A stretch of DNA of 7,737 bases from Candidatus Peregrinibacteria bacterium (GTDB lineage: Bacteria > Patescibacteriota > Gracilibacteria > UM-FILTER-43-11), in assembly GCA_030637565.1 (NCBI GenBank), contig DAOWGG010000033.1, positions 1-7,737 of the forward strand. Direction: 5' to 3'. This document shows positions 1-5,064 of this stretch, one piece after another (position 1 is the first letter of the stretch; every line of letters begins with the position of its first letter). Made by a program: the position numbers and the translations under genes. Below the pieces are notes generated by a model. The model had not been told where the DNA came from. It ran no database searches and saw nothing but the letters and a program-made list of their open reading frames with translations.

Positions 1-57
1 CGCCTTTCGAATGGCATGAAGAACGGTTTGTTTGAGTTGCTTGAGGCTATTTTTCAT
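1..57 (-). CDS. possible 5' end of a minus-strand gene cut by the window edge
   Basis: Reading leftwards from the ATG at 57-55 gives 19 open codons to the window edge, beginning MKNSLKQLKQ, a lysine-rich sequence that I do not recognise. The support is a strong Shine-Dalgarno run (GGAGGAG, minus strand 80-74). That run is best spaced (8 nt) for an earlier ATG at 65-63, which reads only M-F-V before a TGA. The TGA overlaps the ATG at 57 in an ATGA arrangement typical of translational coupling. The gene could therefore start at 57 by re-initiation, or the start could be misread. Product unknown. The sequence left of the window would settle it. Confidence 0.35.
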   Translation of the reverse strand, partial: MKNSLKQLKQTVLHAIRKA

Positions 58-73
58 ACAAACATTATAAAGT

Positions 74-80
74 CTCCTCC
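74..80 (-). promoter_or_regulatory. strong Shine-Dalgarno sequence for the left-edge gene
   Basis: The minus strand reads GGAGGAG here, 8 nt before an ATG at 65-63 and 16 nt before the ATG at 57-55. It is the only canonical Shine-Dalgarno run I see ahead of any start in the window; the main genes lack one. Confidence 0.45.
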
Positions 81-118
81 TTCAAGTGCAAGGCTTATCA
101 TTGCAAAGTAAAACAGAC

Positions 119-286
119 CTATTTGTAAGCGGCAAGCCGCGACTTGCTTTTGTGATGTGATGATTCTTTATATGTATGGCGTTGTTGTTTAATCCACCCT
201 TCTTCATTTTTTTCTGGTAAAAAACGAAGCAAAAACCCACTGGGCTCTGTGAAACGTGCAATTTTCGTTGTACATTTAATCATCAT
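119..286 (-). CDS. possible small ORF of 55 residues, unrecognised
   Basis: An ATG-ATG start at 286-281 opens a 55-codon frame ending in TAG at 121-119, with a basic, fairly mixed composition (N-terminal part MMIKCTTKIARFTEPSGFLL). No family is recognised, and no clear Shine-Dalgarno precedes it (GAAAG only). A second short frame (GTG at 401-399 to TAA at 278-276, 41 residues, ending KDDD) overlaps its start through the run GATGATGATTAA. The pair could therefore be remnants of one frameshifted gene. Its C-terminal end lies within the inverted-repeat arm at 126-151, which argues that the frame may simply be open by chance inside a repeat element. Low confidence. Confidence 0.18.
   Translation of the reverse strand: MMIKCTTKIARFTEPSGFLLRFLPEKNEEGWIKQQRHTYKESSHHKSKSRLAAYK
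128..151. repeat. left arm of the ~511-bp inverted-repeat pair
   Basis: On the minus strand this arm reads AAAAGCAAGTCGCGGC followed by TTGCCGCT. The right arm at 613-638 reads AAAAGTAAGTCGCGGC, then CT, then TTGCCGCT on the plus strand. The arm carries its own short palindrome at 129-140. Confidence 0.6.
260..276. repeat. first copy of a 17-bp direct repeat
   Basis: AATTTTCGTTGTACATT here recurs at 325-341 as AATTTTTGTTGTACATT, with one mismatch and 65 bp from start to start. It may be an internal duplication of the repeat-rich segment. No function is evident. Confidence 0.45.
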
Positions 287-324
287 CTTTCACGTTCACT
301 CTGCCCAGGCCCGCATTGCCTTTA

Positions 325-341
325 AATTTTTGTTGTACATT
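325..341. repeat. second copy of a 17-bp direct repeat
   Basis: AATTTTTGTTGTACATT, differing at one base from the copy at 260-276. Confidence 0.45.
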
Positions 342-457
342 ATTGGTGCTGTTATTGGTTAACGATCCTATTTTCAAAAATAACAAGGGTTCGCCCCGCA
401 CTCAGTAGAACTACGACCTACTTAGATGTACAGAAAAGAAGAAAGGTAAAAGGGGGT

Positions 458-525
458 CTGGGGGTTACAACAATGCCCAGCAATGATTGATAGAACAACG
501 ATGACTTTGGTTTTGTAACCCCCAG
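458..525. repeat. perfect 13-bp inverted repeat with a 42-nt loop
   Basis: CTGGGGGTTACAA at 458-470 is exactly complementary to TTGTAACCCCCAG at 513-525. The flanks continue an imperfect purine/pyrimidine pairing, with the A/G-rich run at 434-451 facing the T/C-rich run at 527-546, so the whole could form one long hairpin. It is too long and too distant from any recognised gene end to call a terminator. A structural repeat element fits better. Confidence 0.6.
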
Positions 526-535
526 CAGTTTTTTG

Positions 536-563
536 CCTTCTTTTTTGCTGCCAAAAAAGAAGG
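536..563. repeat. perfect 11-bp palindrome with a 6-nt loop
   Basis: CCTTCTTTTTT (536-546), loop GCTGCC, then AAAAAAGAAGG (553-563). The T6 and A6 tracts sit inside the stem, so it differs from a normal intrinsic terminator, where the T-tract follows the stem. A bidirectional terminator remains possible, but a REP-like palindrome within the surrounding element is the better reading. Confidence 0.55.
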
Positions 564-612
564 AAGTGTGAACAATGCATCATCGCTATGCGCCAAGTGT
601 AAATACAGTACA

Positions 613-638
613 AAAAGTAAGTCGCGGCCTTTGCCGCT
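613..638. repeat. right arm of the ~511-bp inverted-repeat pair
   Basis: Inverted partner of 128-151, carrying a perfect 5-bp hairpin with loop CTTT at 624-637. Confidence 0.6.
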
Positions 639-751
639 AAAGGGGGCTAACTTAGGATTGCACAATGGCTATTATAAGGAATTTATTTCAAGCCAAAAAT
701 CTTCTGATCCGAATTGACTGTAAAATCTAAAATGCAAAATACTAAATGATA

Positions 752-779
752 TTGCGATTCTCCCTCAATTTGATAAAAT
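752..779 (+). promoter_or_regulatory. candidate sigma-70-type promoter for the CNNM/CorC gene
   Basis: TTGCGA (752-757) and TAAAAT (774-779) are separated by 16 nt, matching 4 of 6 and 5 of 6 consensus bases. A transcript starting near 786 would have a leader of about 24 nt with no Shine-Dalgarno. An alternative -35 (TTGACT, 714-719) has only a poor -10 at the right distance. Confidence 0.4.
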
Positions 780-809
780 TAGTGGTACTTTAATTTAACA
801 AAACAAATC

Positions 810-2081
810 GTGTATTCACAACTCTTGCTTCTTGCACTACTTATTCTCCTTTCTGGAGCTTTTTCTGGGGCGGAAATCGCCCTTACCGCTCTCTCCCCTG
901 CCAAAGTTCGCGCCATTAAAAAGGATGGTAAATTTGGCAGTAAAGCTGTCTGGAAACTTAAAAGTAAACCTCAGCGTTTGCTTATCACCATTCTGATTGG
1001 GAATAATTTGGTTAATATTTTAGCCACCGTTATTGCAACGACTTGGGCTTTAGAGCTTTTTGGAAACACAGCGATTGGGATCGTCACTGGAGTTTTGACT
1101 TTGGTGATTCTTGTTTTTGGTGAAATTACCCCAAAAACAATCGCTCAAAAATATGCAGAACGGTTCGCCCGACTCTTTGCCTATCCTCTTTTGTGGCTCA
1201 CTAAAGGGCTTTATCCTGTTATTTGGATTTTTGAAAAATTCACGCAAGGCCTTATCTCTACTCTTCGACTGAAACAACCCCTTCATTCCGTGAGTGAAGA
1301 TGAACTTTTGGCGATGGTCGATATTGGAACGAAAGAAGGAGTGATTGAGGAGCAGGAACAAGAATTGATTGAAAACGTATTAGAATTCACCGATACCACC
1401 GTAGAAGAAGTGATGACCGTTAAAAAAGATATTGAAATGCTTAAATCCAGTACCTCTGTTCACGACACGGTTCAATTCTTTTTAAACCACTCTCACTCAA
1501 GAATCCCTGTCTATAAAGATTCAATTCACAATATTATTGGAGTGGTAACGGTTCACGACATCCTCCAATTCCTTCACGATCCTCAAAAAGATAAAACGCT
1601 GGCTGATTTTAAGTTTAAGTCTCCTATTGTTACACCTAAAACTAAGCCGATCAGCAAGCTGTTTCATGAGTTTCAGCGTCGTCGTCAGCACTTGGCGATT
1701 GTGGTGGATGAGCACGGCGAAACGGCTGGTCTGATTACCCTGGAGGATATTTTGGAAGAAATTGTCGGGGATATTATTGATGAGCAAGATCGGGAAGAAA
1801 AAATGATCCGTCCTATTGGTAAAAATGAATGGGAAGCTCGGGGTGAAGCCGATATTGAGGAATTGAATGAAACTCTTGGTGTTGAATTGGACTACCCTGC
1901 ACATCAAACAATCAGCCTCCTGATTCTTGAAGAGCTTCATCGTTTTCCAAAGCTCGGTGAAAAAATTATTTTTGAAAACCTTATTTTCCAGGTAAAAGAA
2001 ATGAGCAAGAAAAAGATTGAAACTGTCTTGATCACTCGCTTATCCGAGCCTGACAGTGAAGAGGATGATGATTTGGAATAA
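810..2081 (+). CDS. CNNM/CorC (HlyC-like) membrane protein with CBS pair
   Basis: Inner-membrane protein of the CNNM/CorC family, whose studied members are implicated in magnesium (and cobalt) transport or export. The order is standard and complete. A DUF21 transmembrane domain (about residues 1-180) has the SGAFSGAEIALTAL motif at the first helix (15-28), IGNNLVN at 63-69 and GEITPKT at 104-110, residues near the ion site in solved relatives. A CBS pair follows (about 202-257 and 270-321, with VVDEHGETAGLITLEDILEE in the second), which binds adenine nucleotide in relatives. The CorC/HlyC C-terminal domain spans about 334-412, followed by an acidic tail (SEEDDDLE). The length of 423 aa is typical. 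The GTG at 810 is chosen because a stop lies 10 codons upstream with no other start codon between. No Shine-Dalgarno is seen. Older 'hemolysin' names for the family are probably misleading. Confidence 0.9.
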   Translation: MYSQLLLLALLILLSGAFSGAEIALTALSPAKVRAIKKDGKFGSKAVWKLKSKPQRLLITILIGNNLVNILATVIATTWALELFGNTAIGIVTGVLTLVILVFGEITPKTIAQKYAERFARLFAYPLLWLTKGLYPVIWIFEKFTQGLISTLRLKQPLHSVSEDELLAMVDIGTKEGVIEEQEQELIENVLEFTDTTVEEVMTVKKDIEMLKSSTSVHDTVQFFLNHSHSRIPVYKDSIHNIIGVVTVHDILQFLHDPQKDKTLADFKFKSPIVTPKTKPISKLFHEFQRRRQHLAIVVDEHGETAGLITLEDILEEIVGDIIDEQDREEKMIRPIGKNEWEARGEADIEELNETLGVELDYPAHQTISLLILEELHRFPKLGEKIIFENLIFQVKEMSKKKIETVLITRLSEPDSEEDDDLE

Positions 2082-2128
2082 GAATTAATCAAAGGATAAT
2101 CCTGAGGTTGTTTCAATAGGGAAAGGCT

Positions 2129-2180
2129 TGAATCACTTGAAAAGTTTTCCGCTTTGCTACACACTTTCCTTCGTGATTCA
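2129..2180. repeat. 8-bp inverted repeat in the leader of the DedA-UppP gene
   Basis: TGAATCAC (2129-2136) and GTGATTCA (2173-2180) are perfectly complementary across a 36-nt loop, in the 161-bp gap between the two plus-strand genes. A second, weaker pairing (GCGG near 2196 with CCGC near 2223) follows. No T-tract follows either stem. A leader RNA structure or an operator is possible; neither is demonstrated. Confidence 0.3.
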
Positions 2181-2242
2181 TCCTTACTTCACTGCGGCCA
2201 TTCAGCCTTGTTCCGTTCGGACCGCATTTCTCGCTACTTACT

Positions 2243-3523
2243 ATGCATCAATTAATGGAAATTGTTCGGAATGTGATTGAAACCTATGGCTATTGGGGGA
2301 TTTTTACCTTAACTGCGTTAGAGCAATTCATTTTTCCTATTCTTGCGGATGCTTTTGTGGTGATTGGAACGGCGATGGGACTTCCTTTTAAAAACGTGCT
2401 GATTTACGTCCTCTTTGCTGCTTTGATCGGCTCTTATATTGGATATTTTCTTGGGAAATATCTTGGTCACCCTGTTGTGATCTGGCTTTTTGGGAAAAGT
2501 CGACTGGATAAGGGGGAGAGATTTATAAAAAAATATGGTGTATGGGGAGTGATTCTTGCGGGACTTACCCCTATTCCTTTTAAAATCGTAACGTGGACGG
2601 CGGGTATTTTTGAAATGTCCTTTTGGAAATTTACGATTGGCGTTCTTTTAGGCCGAATGCCGCGCTATATTCTCACGGGTTACGCTGCTTCTCTGATTTA
2701 TAAAACCCAATTTCACACCACAGCTGAAATGAGCGCCATTATTTTAGGAACGCTTCAGGGGGTTACAGAATTCCTGCCTATCTCCAGCTCTGGGCATCTG
2801 GCAATTATGGAACATTTTCTTAAGCTCCCCAATACGATTGGTGCGGTGGATTTGGAACTTTTTGATATCTTCCTTCACGGCGGTTCACTACTTGCCATTC
2901 TTATCTTCTTTTGGAAAGACTGGATTCATGTCCTTAAAGAGATGTGGCATATGGTCACAAAATGGAGATTGGATAAAAACAGCTTGGCGCTCAAGCTGAT
3001 CATCGGAACGATTCCCGCTATTTTAGCTGGATTGATATTTGGGGGAGCGATTGGCAATCAATTCAGACAACTTGCTTATATCGGCACCTTTTTGATTCTG
3101 ATCGCCATCTTCTTTTTATATGCCGAATGGAAAGGGAAGCGCAATACTTATGAAACGGTTGGCATTAAAAAATCTCTGATCATCGGTTCTGCCCAAGCCC
3201 TTGCCCTGATTCCCGGGATTTCACGAGCAGGCACTACTATTGCCACGGGAATGCTGATGGGGCTCAAGCGTGACGCGGCGGCTCGCTTCTCGTTTATGCT
3301 CGGTGGAATCGCTATCCTCGCCGCCAATGTTTATGCCCTCTTTTCGATTCGTAATGGTGCCGCGATGCCTGATTTAAGCTTTACGCTTGTGGGCACTTTT
3401 ACCTCTTTCGTGGTCAGCCTGGCTTCGATTAGCTGGCTTTTGAAGTTCCTTGAAAAACACACACTTAGATCTTTTAGTGCTTATCTTCTGATTCTCGGCT
3501 CTATATTATTGATGATGTTTTAG
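2243..3523 (+). CDS. uppP: fused DedA-family / undecaprenyl-diphosphate phosphatase (UppP)
   Basis: Two complete membrane domains in one frame. Residues 1 to about 153 are a DedA/VTT domain: an early re-entrant segment EQFIFPILADAFVVIG (27-42), then GLTPIPFKIVTWTAG (107-121) and LLGRMPRYILTGYAA (135-149). Some DedA proteins have been shown to transport undecaprenyl phosphate to the inner leaflet. Residues about 164-426 are a full UppP, which hydrolyses undecaprenyl diphosphate to the monophosphate on the outer face. It shows QGVTEFLPISSSGHL (172-186, including the Q-x3-E pair and His185), FDIFLHGGSLLAI (207-219) and PGISRAGTT (324-332, Arg328). The usual Ser after this Arg is Ala here. The linker is only about 10 residues, and Met163 probably marks the start of the ancestral UppP. 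No Shine-Dalgarno precedes the ATG, and no upstream start is available in frame. The 3' end overlaps convergent holA by 4 bp. UppP activity is well supported; the flippase role of this DedA half is inference, and it resembles the YqaA-like subgroup. Confidence 0.93.
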   Translation: MHQLMEIVRNVIETYGYWGIFTLTALEQFIFPILADAFVVIGTAMGLPFKNVLIYVLFAALIGSYIGYFLGKYLGHPVVIWLFGKSRLDKGERFIKKYGVWGVILAGLTPIPFKIVTWTAGIFEMSFWKFTIGVLLGRMPRYILTGYAASLIYKTQFHTTAEMSAIILGTLQGVTEFLPISSSGHLAIMEHFLKLPNTIGAVDLELFDIFLHGGSLLAILIFFWKDWIHVLKEMWHMVTKWRLDKNSLALKLIIGTIPAILAGLIFGGAIGNQFRQLAYIGTFLILIAIFFLYAEWKGKRNTYETVGIKKSLIIGSAQALALIPGISRAGTTIATGMLMGLKRDAAARFSFMLGGIAILAANVYALFSIRNGAAMPDLSFTLVGTFTSFVVSLASISWLLKFLEKHTLRSFSAYLLILGSILLMMF

Positions 3524-4545
3524 GCTTTCGCGCAAAACTTTAAAATAAACCTTTCAATCGCCATTACTAATTCCTCCTGATCTTCGGTGGTGATACGGAT
3601 ACCGCTGGTTTTTAAGGCAACATCGATTTCCAAGAGTCTTTCGTATGCCTTTTTAAGTTCTGGACTATTGAAACGACTCAATTGAGCCATCGTGTTTTTA
3701 GCAACAAATGGGTGAATTTTAAGTGAAGTGGCAACACTGTTTGGGGTGGAGGTTGGGTAATTCCCTAAATATCCCCCAATCTGCAAAAACAAACGAAACT
3801 GGCGGACGATCATATAAAACACCTGACGGAGGTTTTCTCCTGCTGACACGGAACGATGAAGGTTTTGAATCGCCTTTTTGTGATCCCGAGCTCCTAGCGC
3901 ATCAGTTAAGTGGAACACATTCGCTTCGATGGTAGGAATCACTAAATGATCAATAGCCTTTCGATCAATTGGAGTTCCGTGACAATAAGAACCCAACTTT
4001 TTCAGCTCCTGATCGATTCTCCATAAATCTTGACCCGTGAGTGAAGTGAAATATTCCGCGGAACTGAAATCGATCGACGTATTGTATTTACGAGCGCGAT
4101 TTTGAACCCATTGATTCAAAGTAGATCCACCGATTTGCTCAAATTCTTTTACGTTGCCAAGTTGAACAATTTTTTTGTACAACCCTTTTCGTTTATCGGG
4201 TTTTGATTGAACAAAAACCACCACGGAGGTTTCTGGAATCTTTTCCAAATAATCGACTAATTTCTTTAATTCCTTTTCGCGGGCCTCATCTTTTTTAGTC
4301 ACCTTATCGGCATTTCGTGTTTTTGGTGCCTCAGGAAGTCCTTCAACAAAAATAAGTCGCTTATCACCCAAAAACGGCATTGCTTCAATCTGAGAAATAA
4401 CATCTCCCACCTCAGTGGAGATTCCATCGATTGTGATTAAATTCATATCCCCTTCATGCTTTTCTTTAAAAGCGTTTTTCCATGAATTGGTCTGCTCATA
4501 AAGCAATAAGGTTTCTTCACCTGTGAAAAGGAATAGGTTGTTCAT
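3520..4545 (-). CDS. holA: DNA polymerase III subunit delta
   Basis: Clamp-loader delta subunit, which opens the beta sliding clamp within the clamp-loader complex during chromosome replication. The 341-aa length is normal for the family. The N-terminal part has the delta-type opening LFLFTGEETLLLYEQTNSWK, then QIEAMPFLGDKRLIFVEGLP (52-71) followed by a charged stretch and ETSVVVFVQSKPDKRKGLYK. The middle has TGQDLWRIDQELKKL, and the C-terminal collar domain has NVFHLTDALGARDHKKAI and LRQVFYMIVRQFRLFLQ. No Walker A is present, as expected for delta. The start ATG (4545-4543) lies immediately after a short-repeat array, with no Shine-Dalgarno and no room for a promoter of its own. Expression may depend on read-through from the four-helix-bundle gene or further upstream. 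The stop codon overlaps that of the convergent DedA-UppP gene. Confidence 0.92.
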   Translation of the reverse strand: MNNLFLFTGEETLLLYEQTNSWKNAFKEKHEGDMNLITIDGISTEVGDVISQIEAMPFLGDKRLIFVEGLPEAPKTRNADKVTKKDEAREKELKKLVDYLEKIPETSVVVFVQSKPDKRKGLYKKIVQLGNVKEFEQIGGSTLNQWVQNRARKYNTSIDFSSAEYFTSLTGQDLWRIDQELKKLGSYCHGTPIDRKAIDHLVIPTIEANVFHLTDALGARDHKKAIQNLHRSVSAGENLRQVFYMIVRQFRLFLQIGGYLGNYPTSTPNSVATSLKIHPFVAKNTMAQLSRFNSPELKKAYERLLEIDVALKTSGIRITTEDQEELVMAIERFILKFCAKA

Positions 4546-4600
4546 TTTAGTTTACAGTTGGCAGTTTAGTTTACAGTTGGCAGTTTACAGTTGGCAGTTA
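4546..4600. repeat. left array of AACTGNN heptad repeats
   Basis: Three copies of the 14-mer TTTACAGTTGGCAG (4551-4564, 4570-4583, 4584-4597), the first two each preceded by TTTAG. Read on the minus strand this is a 7-bp register alternating AACTGCC and AACTGTA. The array fills the space between the start codon of holA and the four-helix-bundle gene. The segment 4582-4599 matches 5037-5054 in inverted orientation at 16 of 18 positions. Confidence 0.85.
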
Positions 4601-4618
4601 AATGTCTGGAGCTCTATT

Positions 4619-4975
4619 TTATAGGCTAGCGTGCAATCCGGAAAGCATTTTTCTTACTTCAGTCAATAAATTTCTACTCTTTGTAAAAACTAAATCATTT
4701 TTAATATACCCTAATCTATCTGCTATGAGGAGTTGTGTTTGCAATTCAGCGCTTGACCCTCTAGCAACTCTTAAAAAATATGAAAAATCCTTATTTGACC
4801 CCCTCTGACTTCCTTCGGCAATATTAGATGGAATTGATACTGCACAGCGTCTCATTTGACTCGTAAGACCATAAATTTCCTCATGAGGTAAATCCATGGT
4901 TAATTGATAAACTATTTCCACCAATTCCATGGACTTACCCCAGACTTTTAAATCTTGATAACTTGATTTCATCAT
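4619..4975 (-). CDS. four-helix-bundle protein, 23S rRNA intervening-sequence type
   Basis: A 118-residue protein of the family once called 'S23 ribosomal protein', found inside 23S rRNA intervening sequences and as free-standing genes, and related to the Avd accessory protein of diversity-generating retroelements. The diagnostic sequence is clear: SYQDLKVWGKSMELVEIVYQ (5-24), YGLTSQMRRCAVSIPSNIAE (35-54), then GSQRGSNKDFSYFLRVARGS and AELQTQLLIADRLGYI. The function is not established; pentamer-forming nucleic-acid binding is proposed for relatives. No reverse transcriptase or template repeat is near, so a retroelement role here is unsupported. Two ATGs stand in tandem (4975-4973 and 4972-4970). 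A weak AGAGA lies directly upstream and favours the second by spacing. Composition is typical of a mobile cassette, and repeats bracket the gene. Confidence 0.9.
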   Translation of the reverse strand: MMKSSYQDLKVWGKSMELVEIVYQLTMDLPHEEIYGLTSQMRRCAVSIPSNIAEGSQRGSNKDFSYFLRVARGSSAELQTQLLIADRLGYIKNDLVFTKSRNLLTEVRKMLSGLHASL

Positions 4976-4984
4976 TTCTCTGTA

Positions 4985-5013
4985 TTAATACAATTAAATT
5001 CAATTTTAAACAA
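4985..5013 (-). promoter_or_regulatory. candidate promoter of the four-helix-bundle gene
   Basis: Minus strand TTGTTT (5013-5008), a 17-nt spacer, then TATTAA (4990-4985). The predicted transcript would start almost at the ATG, giving a very short leader. If real, it lies inside the repeat-bounded element and could also drive holA downstream. Confidence 0.3.
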
Positions 5014-5036
5014 AAGATATACATACTATCACTACA

Positions 5037-5064
5037 AACTGTGAACTGTAAACTCCTAACTATT
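5037..5064. repeat. right array of AACTNNN heptad repeats
   Basis: Four consecutive 7-bp units on the plus strand: AACTGTG (5037-5043), AACTGTA (5044-5050), AACTCCT (5051-5057) and AACTATT (5058-5064). The last units decay, and the final one contains the stop codon (TAG, 5062-5060) of the SLH gene. The first 18 bases are the inverted match of 4582-4599. Confidence 0.75.

Larger units (their letters stand above)
126..641. mobile_element. MITE/REP-like segment bounded by inverted repeats, no transposase
   Basis: This is most of the 800-base stretch without a confident gene. Its ends match in inverted orientation: 128-151 and 613-638 agree at 23 of 24 positions, apart from a 2-nt insertion in the right arm. 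Each arm also folds on itself (GCGG-CAAG-CCGC at 129-140 and GCGGC-CTTT-GCCGC at 624-637). Inside are two more perfect palindromes (458-525 and 536-563). No transposase or other recognisable protein is encoded, and no clear target-site duplication is visible. A non-autonomous transposable element or a cluster of REP-like palindromes is the best reading. The boundaries are inferred only from the repeat arms. Confidence 0.4.
4546..5064 (-). mobile_element. putative four-helix-bundle element with inverted heptad arrays
   Basis: This segment of about 520 bp contains one gene (4619-4975) enclosed by arrays of 7-bp AACTGNN repeats that face each other in inverted orientation. It is AT-rich at 4976-5035. 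It fits exactly between the holA start codon and the SLH-gene stop codon. It encodes no transposase or recombinase. The layout parallels rRNA intervening sequences, where a related protein gene sits in a loop closed by inverted repeats, but here it is intergenic. Mobility is an inference, and no target duplication can be seen. Confidence 0.45.

Noticed and set aside
122..148. Intrinsic terminator near the left edge
   Set aside because: The GCAAG/CTTGC stem is short and lies in the inverted-repeat arm. No gene clearly ends just before it on the plus strand.
422..665. Two overlapping minus-strand open frames of 63 and 66 residues
   Set aside because: They run through the palindromes at 458-525 and 536-563, translate the arms of the repeats, and show no family resemblance or ribosome binding site. 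They are probably open by chance.
1050..2164. Minus-strand frames opposite the CNNM/CorC gene
   Set aside because: The plus-strand gene is unambiguous across its whole length, with family motifs in order; the opposite frames are shadows.
3517..3538. Bidirectional terminator between the convergent genes
   Set aside because: The pairing GTTTT with AAAAC is weak, with an internal mismatch loop and only two further pairs, so I do not call it.
3723..3935. Plus-strand frame within holA
   Set aside because: It lies wholly within the well-supported holA coding sequence and has no recognisable content.
4546..4600. CRISPR array
   Set aside because: The units are 14-19 bp tandem copies without unique spacers of normal length, and no cas gene is present.
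4602..4808. Plus-strand frame opposite the four-helix-bundle gene
   Set aside because: The minus-strand protein carries the family signature; the plus frame does not.
4619..4975. Accessory gene of a diversity-generating retroelement (Avd)
   Set aside because: The protein is homologous to Avd, but no reverse transcriptase, template repeat or variable repeat is in the window.
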